This document shows positions 7,833-16,595 of a stretch of DNA of 64,000 bases, piece after piece. Numbering within the stretch: position 1 is the first letter of the stretch; each line of letters starts with the position of its first letter. The position numbers were made by a program, and so were the translations under genes. Where the stretch lies: assembly GCF_049985285.1 (NCBI RefSeq), contig NZ_JBNIEU010000005.1, positions 168,518 through 232,517 of the forward strand. The letters run 5' to 3'. Origin of the DNA: Aestuariirhabdus sp049985285. Its GTDB lineage: Bacteria > Pseudomonadota > Gammaproteobacteria > Pseudomonadales > Aestuariirhabdaceae. Below the pieces are notes generated by a model that made no database searches, was not told where the DNA came from, and saw only the letters and a list, made by a program, of their open reading frames with translations.

Positions 7833-10800
7833 ATGGCCAGCGTATTACCTACCCCTCTGCCTCTTCCCACCAAAATCAGCGAAAAAGGTTTCTGGGGGCA
7901 ACTGCACGGTGCATCCCTTGGTTTAATGGTGGCTGAGGCTGCAAAGCAGAGCCGGGGACTGGTGATGGTCGTAACACCCGACTCTGCGAGCGCAGAGCGT
8001 CTGGAGCAACATCTGCATCTGTTTTTGCGCGGGGATAGCAGTGTAGAGATCCTCCCATTCCCCGATTGGGAAACCCTGCCCTACGATCATTTCTCCCCTC
8101 ATCAGGACATCATCTCCCAACGCCTGCTGACCCTCTACCAGCTTCCCAGAGTCAGTGCTGGAGTAATGATTGTTTCGATAACGACCTTGATGCACCGCCT
8201 CCCCCCGCTGGACTACCTGATGAGCAACAGCCTGGTCCTGAATCGGGGTGAGCGATTTGAACTCGAAACTCGTCGAAGGGAGTTGGAATACGCGGGCTAC
8301 CGGTGCGTGGAATCGGTTTATGAGCATGGCGAATTTGCTGTTCGCGGATCAATTGTGGATATATTCCCCATGGGCAGCCAGTGCCCCTATCGAATCGACC
8401 TGTTTGACGACGACATCGACAGCCTGCGCACCTTTGACCCCGAAACACAACGCTCTATCGACCGGGTCGATAGCATCAAGCTATTGCCAGCAAAAGAGTT
8501 TCCCTTGTCGCGCGCCGCTATAAGCCAATTCAAGGATGCCTGGCACGAAGCGTTTGATGTTGATCATCGAGAATGCTCACTCTTTATGGACGTCAATCAG
8601 GGGATTAGCCCTGCAGGTGTCGAATACTACCTGCCCCTGTTTTTCGAGCGTTGCGCAACCCTATTCGACTACCTCCCTGAAGAGACCCTAGTGCTCGCAC
8701 TCGAAGGAGCCGAGCAGAAGCTACAGCAGTTTTTGGACGAGGTTAATACACGATACGAAAGCCGCCGCTACGATCGGCAGCGCCCCCTGCTACCGCCTCA
8801 CCGGGTGTTCGTCAGCGACGAAGAGTACCATCGCCACATTAAGCGGTTTGTGCGGGCAGATCTCTGCGCGGACACAAGCGCTGTCCGCGCCGGCGCCCAG
8901 AATTTCGGGTTTCTACCTACCCCCGAGCTGGCAGTCGCCCCCCATAGCGAATCGCCCCTCAAGAGGTTACAGGCCTTTATTGCAGACACCCCGGGCCGCA
9001 TCCTCTTTTGCAGTGAATCAGCCGGTCGCCGGGAACAGTTGCTGGAGCTGCTCAACCGCGCCGACATAGACCCGCCCCCCGTCGACAGCTTCAACCGATT
9101 TTGTGCCAGCGAGCAGCCTTACGGCATCATGGTAGCCCCCATTGAGGGTGGTTTTTGGCACCCCGAAAAAGAGCTCCTACTGCTGACCGAAGGCGAGCTG
9201 TTCGGGCAACGGGTGTTACAACGGAGACGACGGGACAAGCAACAAGACCAGTCAGAACTGATGGTCCGTAACCTTACCGAACTCCACGTGGGTGCTCCCG
9301 TGGTTCACCTGGATCATGGAGTAGGACGCTACCAGGGGCTGCAAACCATCGATATCGATGGCCAAACGGCAGAGTTTCTCACCCTTCTCTACGCCAACGA
9401 GGCCAAGCTCTACGTACCGGTTTCCTCCCTGCACCTGATCAGTCGCTACAGCGGCTCCGATGAAGGGTTGGCCCCTTTGCACAAGCTTGGAAGCGACCAC
9501 TGGGGGAAGGCCAAGAATAAGGCCGCCGGAAAAGCCCGTGACGCTGCCGTAGAGCTGCTGGATATCTATGCGCGCCGCGCCGCTCGGGAAGGGTTCCGTT
9601 TCGCCCCGCCCGACGCAAGTTACCGTATCTTCGCAGCAGGCTTCCCCTTTGAGGAGACTGCGGACCAGCAGTCGGCTATCGAGGCCGTGATCGAGGATAT
9701 GGCCGGGAAGAATCCGATGGACCGGCTGGTTTGTGGCGATGTGGGCTTCGGTAAGACCGAAGTCGCGATGCGGGCCGCATTCCTCGCGGTCCAAAGTAAC
9801 CGCCAGGTCGCGATATTGGTGCCGACAACATTGCTAGCCCAGCAACACTACGAAAGCTTCCGTGACCGTTTTGCGGACTGGCCGGTCAATGTGGAGGTTA
9901 TGTCTCGCTTCAAAACCCCAAAACAGATCGCGGGTATTCAGCAGCAGATAGGCGAGGGCCGGGTAGACATTGTGATCGGCACCCACAAATTGCTGCAAGG
10001 TGATATTCGCTTTAAACAGTTAGGGCTGTTAATCATTGATGAAGAGCATCGTTTTGGGGTACGGCAAAAAGAGCGCCTTAAAGCGCTCCGCGCAGAGGTC
10101 GATATACTGACCCTTACCGCGACACCCATCCCCCGCACACTTAATATGGCAATGGCCAGCCTGCGTGATTTGTCGATTATCGCCACGCCGCCTGCGCGGA
10201 GACTTTCGGTTAACACCTTTGTGCGCCAACAGGACCTTGCCGTTACCAAGGAGGCGATCCTGCGGGAACTCCTCCGTGGGGGGCAGGTGTACTATCTCCA
10301 CAACGAGGTGAAAAGCATCGACCGGGTCGCCCGCGAACTGGGTGAACTGGTACCCGAAGCCCGGATTGGAGTGGGTCACGGGCAGATGCGCGAGCGCGAG
10401 CTCGAACAGGTGATGTCCGACTTTTACCACAAGCGGTTTAACGTGTTGGTGTGCACCACCATCATAGAAACCGGCATAGATGTACCGAGCGCCAACACCA
10501 TCATCATCGACCGTGCCGACAAGTTCGGCCTTGCTCAGCTGCACCAATTACGAGGGCGCGTCGGGCGCTCCCACCACCAGGCGTATGCCTATCTTCTCGC
10601 CCCTCACCCCAAAGCGTTGACCAAGGACGCCCAGAAACGCCTGGAGGCGATATCCCAAGCCTCCGACCTGGGGGCAGGGTTTACGCTGGCAACCCACGAC
10701 ATGGAGATTCGGGGTGCCGGCGAGCTCCTCGGGGATGACCAAAGCGGGCAGATCGAAACCGTTGGCTTCAGCCTTTATATGGAGATGCTCGAGCGTGCCA

Positions 10801-11291
10801 TCTGCTCCATAAGAAAAGGCGAAACACCGGACATTAGCCTCGAACCGGATCAAGGTCCAGAGATCAACCTGCGCGTCCCGGCACTGATCCCGGATGACTA
10901 CGTGGCCGACATACACAGTCGCCTGATACTCTATAAACGTATCGCCAGCGCGACCGACAGCAACGCCTTAAGAGAACTTCAGGTAGAGATGATTGATCGT
11001 TTCGGGCTGTTGCCAGACTCCGCCAAAAACCTGTTTCGCATTACCGAACTGAAACTCCAGGCCACCGCCCTGGGCGTCAAAAAGATTGAAGCGGCAGTGA
11101 GTGGCGGACGCATCGAATTTGGAAGCGAACCCAAGGTGGATGCGCTCACAATTGTAAAACTGGTCCAATCCCAACCGCAGAAATATCGCCTTGAAGGAGC
11201 GACTGTGCTGAAATACGCTCTGGATATGGACAATACCGAGCAACGCTTCCACAGAACCGAACAACTAATGGGCCTGCTAACCGCATCATGA
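7833..11291 (+). CDS. mfd: Transcription-repair coupling factor Mfd
   Basis: DNA translocase that removes RNA polymerase stalled at lesions and recruits UvrA. With the chosen start it has 1152 residues, the family size. The N-terminal UvrB-like region contains DWETLPYDHFSPHQDIISQR; the central RNA polymerase interaction domain starts near LTELHVGAPVVHLDHGVGRYQG; the translocase has Walker A (CGDVGFGKTE), a DEEH box and TATPIPRTL; a C-terminal UvrA-masking domain ends the protein. An in-frame extension of 37 residues upstream is rejected because homologues begin close to MASVLPTPLPLP, although the SD there is weak. The stop overlaps the csiV start (ATGA), so the two are translationally coupled. 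Confidence 0.96.
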   Translation: MASVLPTPLPLPTKISEKGFWGQLHGASLGLMVAEAAKQSRGLVMVVTPDSASAERLEQHLHLFLRGDSSVEILPFPDWETLPYDHFSPHQDIISQRLLTLYQLPRVSAGVMIVSITTLMHRLPPLDYLMSNSLVLNRGERFELETRRRELEYAGYRCVESVYEHGEFAVRGSIVDIFPMGSQCPYRIDLFDDDIDSLRTFDPETQRSIDRVDSIKLLPAKEFPLSRAAISQFKDAWHEAFDVDHRECSLFMDVNQGISPAGVEYYLPLFFERCATLFDYLPEETLVLALEGAEQKLQQFLDEVNTRYESRRYDRQRPLLPPHRVFVSDEEYHRHIKRFVRADLCADTSAVRAGAQNFGFLPTPELAVAPHSESPLKRLQAFIADTPGRILFCSESAGRREQLLELLNRADIDPPPVDSFNRFCASEQPYGIMVAPIEGGFWHPEKELLLLTEGELFGQRVLQRRRRDKQQDQSELMVRNLTELHVGAPVVHLDHGVGRYQGLQTIDIDGQTAEFLTLLYANEAKLYVPVSSLHLISRYSGSDEGLAPLHKLGSDHWGKAKNKAAGKARDAAVELLDIYARRAAREGFRFAPPDASYRIFAAGFPFEETADQQSAIEAVIEDMAGKNPMDRLVCGDVGFGKTEVAMRAAFLAVQSNRQVAILVPTTLLAQQHYESFRDRFADWPVNVEVMSRFKTPKQIAGIQQQIGEGRVDIVIGTHKLLQGDIRFKQLGLLIIDEEHRFGVRQKERLKALRAEVDILTLTATPIPRTLNMAMASLRDLSIIATPPARRLSVNTFVRQQDLAVTKEAILRELLRGGQVYYLHNEVKSIDRVARELGELVPEARIGVGHGQMRERELEQVMSDFYHKRFNVLVCTTIIETGIDVPSANTIIIDRADKFGLAQLHQLRGRVGRSHHQAYAYLLAPHPKALTKDAQKRLEAISQASDLGAGFTLATHDMEIRGAGELLGDDQSGQIETVGFSLYMEMLERAICSIRKGETPDISLEPDQGPEINLRVPALIPDDYVADIHSRLILYKRIASATDSNALRELQVEMIDRFGLLPDSAKNLFRITELKLQATALGVKKIEAAVSGGRIEFGSEPKVDALTIVKLVQSQPQKYRLEGATVLKYALDMDNTEQRFHRTEQLMGLLTAS

Positions 11292-12334
11292 ACCAATCTA
11301 TTGCAAAGACCTCCTTGCTCGCTGCAGCGTTTGCTGCCTCTGGAATGCTCTCCAGCGTGCAGGCAGAAACGACCAGTGAACCCGATGAAGAGCGCTGGTT
11401 TCAAGTCGAGCTTATCGTGTTCGAGCACCGTAACTCCTCCAGTAACGAACAATGGAGCGAAGAGCTGCGAAAAGAGCCGGTACCGGATGACGAGGCCGGA
11501 TGGGAAGAAAACGTTGCGGCCGCCAACCCGAGTGACTCGGTTATAGAGGGTGTAACCACTCCAGTCACTCCCCCAGCGGCAGAAATACCTCCCGTGGCCA
11601 CGGCCCAACCTCCCCTGGAGGAGCTCACCTACCCGGATGGATCCCCCCTTCTACCCCCTGCAACCGATGATGCGAACGCTGTAAACGTCAACGCTACAAC
11701 CAACGAGCTGTCTGCACTATCGAGCCTTCCCCCGGCACGGGACGACAGTATCGAACGCCCCCTGGTTATATTGCCTGACGAGGCACTGAGCCTTCAGGAG
11801 ATCAGCGCACGGCTAAACGATGATGAGGCTTATCAGGTACGATTCCACCATAGCTGGCGACAGTCTATGGTGGAAGCCGCCAACGCTCCCTGGATTCGAA
11901 TCGAAGGTACAGAACGTTTTGGCAACACCCCCGTGCTAAGTGGGTCGGTCAGTTTCTCTCTGAAACGTTATCTACATATCAGAACGCGCCTGAGCATCAC
12001 CGAGTTCGAGCCTTTCCAGAACCTGTCGAGCGAAATACCCGACGACTACGTCGCGATCGAGTCCGCGCCTGAACTGCTGGAGGACGGAATAGGCCTAGAC
12101 GCCGATGACAGCCCGATCAGCTATGAGCCCTTACGCCGCTTCGACCTGATAGAGAGCCGTCGAATGCGCAGCGGAGAACTCCACTATATCGACTCTCCCG
12201 TGCTGGGAGTGCTAGTAAAAATCACACCTTATGAGGCTGCCGAGCCTGAGACTGAAGCGCCACCCGCTCTCGAGGTGAGTCCGCAGCAGGAGGAAAATAC
12301 TATCCAGCCAGCGCCAGCCCCGGCGACGGAATGA
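11288..12334 (+). CDS. csiV: CsiV family periplasmic protein
   Basis: 348 residues with a Sec signal peptide (cleavage expected after SSVQA, near residue 26), followed directly by the family's opening strand WFQVELIVFEH. A long acidic, Pro-rich low-complexity middle (about residues 60-150) precedes a second conserved block (FHHSWRQS, RFGNTPVLSGSVSFSLKRYLHIRTRL) and a C-terminal repeat of the same kind (RRMRSGELHYIDSPVLGVLVKI). In Vibrio, CsiV binds peptidoglycan and helps cells resist D-amino-acid stress; that role is only inferred here. Adjacency to mfd with a 4-base overlap is the usual pseudomonad arrangement. Confidence 0.85.
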   Translation: MNQSIAKTSLLAAAFAASGMLSSVQAETTSEPDEERWFQVELIVFEHRNSSSNEQWSEELRKEPVPDDEAGWEENVAAANPSDSVIEGVTTPVTPPAAEIPPVATAQPPLEELTYPDGSPLLPPATDDANAVNVNATTNELSALSSLPPARDDSIERPLVILPDEALSLQEISARLNDDEAYQVRFHHSWRQSMVEAANAPWIRIEGTERFGNTPVLSGSVSFSLKRYLHIRTRLSITEFEPFQNLSSEIPDDYVAIESAPELLEDGIGLDADDSPISYEPLRRFDLIESRRMRSGELHYIDSPVLGVLVKITPYEAAEPETEAPPALEVSPQQEENTIQPAPAPATE

Positions 12335-13078
12335 TCAATCGGTAGCGGCTAGCACCTGCTTCACGATCGCTAAAACTGAACTCATGCCGCTGTCAATGAC
12401 ACGATGGATCTCCTCCATCGTGATCAACTCCTCTGTGCGGCCTGCCGCCCAGTTAACGACCAGCGCCAGAGTGGCGTAATCGAGCTCAAGCTCCCGGGCA
12501 AGCCCTGCCTCGGGCATCGCCGTCATACCGATAATATCGACACCGTCCCGCTCCAGACGGTTCACTTCAGCCGCGCTTTCAAGGCGGGGCCCCTGCGTAC
12601 AGCCGTAAACCCCATGATCCAGCAAAGGTAACGAGCAGCGGGATGCCGCAGCGATCAGTTGCTGCCTTAGGGGTTCACTATAGGGGTAGCTGAAATCAAC
12701 ATGCACCACTTCGTCCAGGTTGTCCGCGTGGAAGGTGTGCTCCCGGCCCCAGCTGTAATCAATAATCTGATCGGCAACGACCAGGGCTTCGGGCCCCATC
12801 TGTGGGTGAATTCCGCCGACGGCGTTGATGGCAATGATTCTTGAGGCTCCGGCATCCTTTAGGGCTTGAAGGTTGGCGCGATAGTTAACTCGATGAGGGG
12901 GGATGCGATGAGGGTTTCCGTGACGGGCCAGAAAGATCACCCGGGAACCTTCAAGAACACCCGTCACCAGCGGTGCCGAAGGCGCCCCCCACACAGTATC
13001 TACCTCAATAACGTTGCGCTCCTCAAGCCCCTCCAGCGCGTAGAGACCGGAACCACCAATTATTGCTGTTACACTCAC
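12335..13078 (-). CDS. mtnP: S-methyl-5'-thioinosine/thioadenosine phosphorylase
   Basis: Family-2 purine nucleoside phosphorylase of 247 residues, with the phosphate site GGSGLY near the N-terminus, ARHGNPHRIPPHRVNYRAN, and the substrate-binding GMTAMPEAGLARE. It cleaves methylthio-nucleosides left by polyamine synthesis. The pseudomonad orthologue in this position (PA3004) prefers methylthioinosine over methylthioadenosine; I infer the same but cannot decide it from sequence alone. Its stop abuts the csiV stop in convergent orientation, and its start overlaps the mscS-like stop by four bases. Confidence 0.88.
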   Translation of the reverse strand: MSVTAIIGGSGLYALEGLEERNVIEVDTVWGAPSAPLVTGVLEGSRVIFLARHGNPHRIPPHRVNYRANLQALKDAGASRIIAINAVGGIHPQMGPEALVVADQIIDYSWGREHTFHADNLDEVVHVDFSYPYSEPLRQQLIAAASRCSLPLLDHGVYGCTQGPRLESAAEVNRLERDGVDIIGMTAMPEAGLARELELDYATLALVVNWAAGRTEELITMEEIHRVIDSGMSSVLAIVKQVLAATD

Positions 13079-14190
13079 TCTGTTTGCCCCTTCATATCGG
13101 CCCCGATTAGCGAGCTAATGTCAGGCGCGAGAAGGGTGCGGGTCGGGAACGCAATCTCGGCACCATGCTGCTCAATGATATTCATAATCCCTAACAAAAC
13201 CTCCTGCTTAACCTCATGAAAGTGGGTCCAGTTAGTGGTTTTGGTAAAGACATAAACGAAGAAATCGAGTGAAGAAGCCCCAAAACTATTGAAATTGACC
13301 ATCAGGGTTTGCTTAGTATCAATCTCGGGGTGGTTTTGCAGGAAAGCTTTCACTGCAATGAGGATCGGTTCGACCCGAGCTCCATCATCGTATCGCAAAC
13401 CAATGGTTTCATAGATTCGTCGGTTCGTCATACGAGAAGGGTTTTCTACTGAAATGCTGGAAAAGGTGGAATTGGGTACGTACAAGGGGCGCTTATCGAA
13501 GGTTCTTATGCGCGTTTGTCGCCAGCCAACATGCTCAACCGTCCCCTCTATATTCTTATCGGGGGAGCGAATCCAGTCACCCACTTTAAAGGGGCGGTCG
13601 AGGTAAATGGTAAGGCCACCAAAAAAGTTGGCGAGCATATCCTTGGCTGCGAAGCCCACCGCGATTCCGCCAATACCGCCAAAAGCAAGCACTCCGGATA
13701 TGCTGTAACCCAGGGTTTGCAGTGCCACCAAACTGGCCGTAATGATGATTGATGCCCGCAATAATTTACTTATGGCTTGCAGTGAGGTCTCATCCACCGC
13801 GGCGACACCCTCTTCACCGGCCTTACCGAGCACCTCCTCACCGCCATGGACCAGCCGCACAAGAAACCAGGCTAGCAGCCAAACAACCAGCACATCTCGC
13901 ACAGAGTCCACTGCATCAAATAGGTGCACCCCGGAGCCACTGTGGGCAATGTCAATTGCCCAGCAAAACCCTAACACCCATATCAATAACGCAAGGGGGC
14001 GCTGCGCAGCCCCGATAATCACATCATCCCAACGATTGCGGCTGCGCGCAGCCTGTTTTGCCAGTTGCCGCATAATGATGGTCACAACATAGTTGCCCAC
14101 CAGAGTGAGGGTTACTACCAAAAACACTTCGTAAGTCCAGTAGTCGAGCCCTGTTATGTACGCCTTTAAGGCCACCATCTGTTCATCCAT
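13075..14190 (-). CDS. MscS-family mechanosensitive channel (YnaI/MscM-like, five helices)
   Basis: 371 residues. Hydrophobic segments lie near 17-38, 62-82, 95-113 and 140-162, followed by the pore-lining helix rich in Gly and Ala (GGIGGIAVGFAAKDMLANFFGG), then the beta domain (FKVGDWIRSP, VEHVGWRQTRIRTFD, VPNSTFSS) and the alpha-beta vestibule. These opens under membrane tension to release solutes in hypo-osmotic shock. Five helices and this length resemble E. coli YnaI more than the three-helix MscS. It sits between nagZ and mtnP with overlaps on both sides (8 and 4 bases), so it is in the same transcription unit. Confidence 0.9.
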   Translation of the reverse strand: MDEQMVALKAYITGLDYWTYEVFLVVTLTLVGNYVVTIIMRQLAKQAARSRNRWDDVIIGAAQRPLALLIWVLGFCWAIDIAHSGSGVHLFDAVDSVRDVLVVWLLAWFLVRLVHGGEEVLGKAGEEGVAAVDETSLQAISKLLRASIIITASLVALQTLGYSISGVLAFGGIGGIAVGFAAKDMLANFFGGLTIYLDRPFKVGDWIRSPDKNIEGTVEHVGWRQTRIRTFDKRPLYVPNSTFSSISVENPSRMTNRRIYETIGLRYDDGARVEPILIAVKAFLQNHPEIDTKQTLMVNFNSFGASSLDFFVYVFTKTTNWTHFHEVKQEVLLGIMNIIEQHGAEIAFPTRTLLAPDISSLIGADMKGQTE

Positions 14191-15205
14191 GGGTTACCTC
14201 CCCCAGACTTTTTAATGCCGCTGCGGTACGTTGCTGGCGCGCTAAATCCTTTATTGGTACCAACCGCCCCCTTAGCTCTGGCAGGCGGGTGCTTACGGGG
14301 GTATCCCTGGTCTCAAGATACTCCAGCACCTCCCGTGCAGCCTTGGGGTTATTGCACACCAACACCATATCGCACCCTGCTGCCAGGGCGTGTTCTGCCC
14401 GCTCGCGATATCCACCGGCTATACTCGCGCCCTCCATGGAGAGGTCATCACTAAAAATTACGCCGTCAAAACCGAGCTCTCTCCTGAGGATCGTCTGCAA
14501 CCAGTACGGAGAAAAACCTGCGGGCAGAGCATCAATTTTCTCATAGACGACATGAGCAGGCATTACCGCATCGAGCCCCTTTCTGGCCAGCGCGGCGAAT
14601 GGCTTTAGATCCTGCTGGCGAATAGACTCCAGATCCCGCTCATCCGTTGGAATATCTACATGGGAATCTGCCGTGACCCATCCATGTCCCGGAAAATGCT
14701 TACCTGTAGATTTCATCCCGGCAGCATGCATCCCTTTAATGAGCGCCCCTGAAAGCTCAACAACACGCTCGGGGTTGGCCGAAAAAGCACGATCACCGAT
14801 CACGCCACTGCGTTTAAAATCGAGATCGAGAACCGGAGCAAAGCTGAAGTCGATACCGCAGGCCAGCAATTCGCTGGCCAGCAACCATCCGGTGTCCTCG
14901 ATAAGTTTGAGCGTTTCTACTGGACTCTTCAGGAAACGCGCCTCGAAACTCGCCATCGCAGGAATGGCAGAGAACCCCTCGCGAAAGCGCTGCACCCGCC
15001 CCCCCTCATGATCGACCGCAATCAGAAGCGATGGATTGGTATCGCGAATATCACGGGTAAGGGCGGTCAACTGATCCCGGTCGCGATAATTTCGCGAGAA
15101 GAGTATGACCCCGCCGCATACCGGATGTTTAAGCAGTACTCGCTCCGCCTGGGTAACGGTTTCACCCGCAAGATCGAGCATGAGTGGTCCGGGATTTTGC
15201 TCCAA
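14183..15205 (-). CDS. nagZ: Beta-N-acetylhexosaminidase NagZ
   Basis: Cytoplasmic glycoside hydrolase family 3 enzyme of murein recycling; it removes GlcNAc from 1,6-anhydro-MurNAc-peptides. 340 residues, matching the family. Motifs: AVDHEGGRVQR, the flexible catalytic loop GKHFPGHG...DSH, and the nucleophile aspartate in VIFSDDLSMEG. The start gives MEQNPGPLMLDLAGE, close to other NagZ N-termini. No signal peptide. The YkuD-type gene just upstream and the MscS-type gene downstream are on the same strand with a 25-base gap and an 8-base overlap. Confidence 0.96.
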   Translation of the reverse strand: MEQNPGPLMLDLAGETVTQAERVLLKHPVCGGVILFSRNYRDRDQLTALTRDIRDTNPSLLIAVDHEGGRVQRFREGFSAIPAMASFEARFLKSPVETLKLIEDTGWLLASELLACGIDFSFAPVLDLDFKRSGVIGDRAFSANPERVVELSGALIKGMHAAGMKSTGKHFPGHGWVTADSHVDIPTDERDLESIRQQDLKPFAALARKGLDAVMPAHVVYEKIDALPAGFSPYWLQTILRRELGFDGVIFSDDLSMEGASIAGGYRERAEHALAAGCDMVLVCNNPKAAREVLEYLETRDTPVSTRLPELRGRLVPIKDLARQQRTAAALKSLGEVTHG

Positions 15206-15230
15206 CGCCAGTCTCCTTAAAGTTATCTAG

Positions 15231-15707
15231 TCAGGCTGAAATGATGACTTCTTCGCCCGCGTGGACGCGCTCAAAGAGCACCAGTAGATCCTTGTTGCGC
15301 AGACGAATGCAGCCATGGGAGGCGGGTACCCCCATGGGTTCGGTGTCGGGTGTACCGTGAATATAAATATACCGCGCCATGGAATCTACCGCGCCGAGAC
15401 GGTTGAAGCCCCTCTCATCACCGCACAACCAAAGTATTCGTGTGAGGATCCAGTCTCGGCCGGGGAACTGACGGGCAAGCGCCGGAGTGTAGACCTCACC
15501 CGTAGGCCGCCGTCCCACCAACACAGCACCTTCAGGCAGCCCGGTACCTATTTTTGCTCTAATACGATGCACACCTAACGGAGTCTGCTCACTGCCGCTG
15601 AGCTGGCCAACACCCTTGCTAGCGCTTGAAATAGGCACCGTCAGTGTCGGCAGCCCGCCCCGTGAATGGCGCAGCTGCTGCTGATTAATGAGGATATGTA
15701 TTGTCAA
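15231..15707 (-). CDS. YkuD-domain L,D-transpeptidase-fold protein without signal peptide; possible L,D-carboxypeptidase
   Basis: 158 residues, all of it a YkuD domain. The catalytic motif reads S130-H-G-C133-I-R, with the partner histidine near 117 (IYIHGTP). No signal peptide or membrane helix is present, so the protein should stay in the cytoplasm, unlike murein cross-linking L,D-transpeptidases. A known cytoplasmic member of this fold, ElsL of Acinetobacter, acts as an L,D-carboxypeptidase in peptidoglycan recycling. Position 25 bases upstream of nagZ on the same strand fits that role. The assignment to recycling is inference from the missing signal and the context. Confidence 0.85.
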   Translation of the reverse strand: MTIHILINQQQLRHSRGGLPTLTVPISSASKGVGQLSGSEQTPLGVHRIRAKIGTGLPEGAVLVGRRPTGEVYTPALARQFPGRDWILTRILWLCGDERGFNRLGAVDSMARYIYIHGTPDTEPMGVPASHGCIRLRNKDLLVLFERVHAGEEVIISA

Positions 15708-15775
15708 TGATAGCCCCCGAACTGGAACTCGTCAGGGTACTTAAAAACCTTCCCAAGTGGAACCGGCTCACGACC

Positions 15776-16402
15776 TTAATGACGCAGACCGGCCGCCAGA
15801 AAGGGAACCATTCTGTAAAGAATAGCGGCGACTGTAGACCGGTCATCGTAGTCTCGCACAGCGATAGCTTGCATGGCGTCAAATCCTGACATCGTAAATG
15901 CCAAGCTGCCCAGCATAAAATTAAATCTCCAATAGAGCTCCGCCGGCTCCAGGTTCGGACAGGACGCGGTCAGCAGCTTCATGTAACGAACAAAAACACG
16001 GGAATAGGTATCACGCATATAACGGCGCAAATGCCCTTGAGACTGGGAAAAAGCCAACCCCAATAGGCGCATAAATACGGAAAGATCATTGTCCGAACGA
16101 GACTCGACCCTCAGGGCGGTATCCATCAACAACTTAAGGCAAGCGTCGACATCGTGTGAGGTGTCGCCCTCCTCCTCAAGCCGAGTCAGCTCGGCATCAA
16201 GGAGTTCGCAAAATGGATCGAGGAAGCGGGAGAACACAGCCTGTATAAGCGCTTTTTTTGAACCAAAGTGATAATTCACCGCGGCCAGGTTAACACCCGC
16301 CTGCCCTGTAATTGTGCGAAGTGAAGTCTCCGCGAATCCTTTTTCTGCGAACAGCTGCTCTGCTGCATCCAATATTCGAACTACGGTTTTGGATTGAGCC
16401 AT
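15776..16402 (-). CDS. psrA: TetR-family regulator PsrA
   Basis: 208-residue TetR repressor. The N-terminus (MAQSKTVVRILDAAEQLFAE, then GVNLAAVNYHFGSKKALIQAVF) is nearly identical to Pseudomonas PsrA as I recall it, and the FMRLLGLAFSQSQGHLR segment is also shared. PsrA senses long-chain fatty acids (oleate), represses itself and fadBA, and activates rpoS in Pseudomonas. Here a PsrA-type operator overlaps its own -10, and another lies upstream of fadB about 8 kb away. It is divergent from lexA, as in Pseudomonas. The protein is somewhat shorter at the C-terminus than the Pseudomonas one. Confidence 0.93.
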   Translation of the reverse strand: MAQSKTVVRILDAAEQLFAEKGFAETSLRTITGQAGVNLAAVNYHFGSKKALIQAVFSRFLDPFCELLDAELTRLEEEGDTSHDVDACLKLLMDTALRVESRSDNDLSVFMRLLGLAFSQSQGHLRRYMRDTYSRVFVRYMKLLTASCPNLEPAELYWRFNFMLGSLAFTMSGFDAMQAIAVRDYDDRSTVAAILYRMVPFLAAGLRH

Positions 16403-16445
16403 CGTTATTATTCTTGAGCCATGGTTAATGAATGTACGTTCGTTT

Positions 16446-16459
16446 CAAACATACGTTTG
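16446..16459. promoter_or_regulatory. PsrA operator in the psrA promoter
   Basis: CAAAC-ATAC-GTTTG matches the published PsrA consensus (G/C)AAAC-N2-4-GTTT(G/C). The wider context TTCAAAC-ATAC-GTTTGCC resembles the site upstream of fadB. It covers the psrA -10 hexamer, as expected for autorepression. Confidence 0.85.
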
Positions 16460-16476
16460 CCGGTATGAAATGTCAA
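16448..16476 (-). promoter_or_regulatory. psrA promoter
   Basis: On the minus strand, TTGACA (16471-16476, perfect -35) is followed after 17 bases by TATGTT (16448-16453, four of six matches to the -10 consensus). The psrA ATG lies 46 bases further on. The PsrA operator sits on the -10. Confidence 0.8.
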
Positions 16477-16527
16477 CGTTTTCGGGGGGTTAACGGGTAA
16501 CCTGGAGTGTGCAGCAGTTACCGTTGT

Positions 16528-16555
16528 TTGCCAGCAGACAAAAACTGTATATAAT
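16528..16555 (+). promoter_or_regulatory. lexA promoter
   Basis: TTGCCA (16528-16533) and a perfect TATAAT (16550-16555) are separated by 16 bases. The -10 lies inside the first SOS box, so LexA binding would block the promoter. The start codon of lexA is 40 bases downstream. Confidence 0.8.
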
Positions 16556-16560
16556 GCCAG
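16545..16560. promoter_or_regulatory. LexA (SOS) box 1
   Basis: CTGTATATAATGCCAG fits the CTG-N10-CAG SOS box, with the TATATA-like centre of gammaproteobacterial boxes. It overlaps the lexA -10. Confidence 0.9.
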
Positions 16561-16563
16561 TAA

Positions 16564-16579
16564 CTGTATAAAATCACAG
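16564..16579. promoter_or_regulatory. LexA (SOS) box 2
   Basis: CTGTATAAAATCACAG is a second CTG-N10-CAG box, three bases after box 1 and 16 bases before the lexA start codon. Paired boxes at lexA are known from E. coli and give tight autoregulation. Confidence 0.9.
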
Positions 16580-16595
16580 ATGCGAAGGTAGGTAC

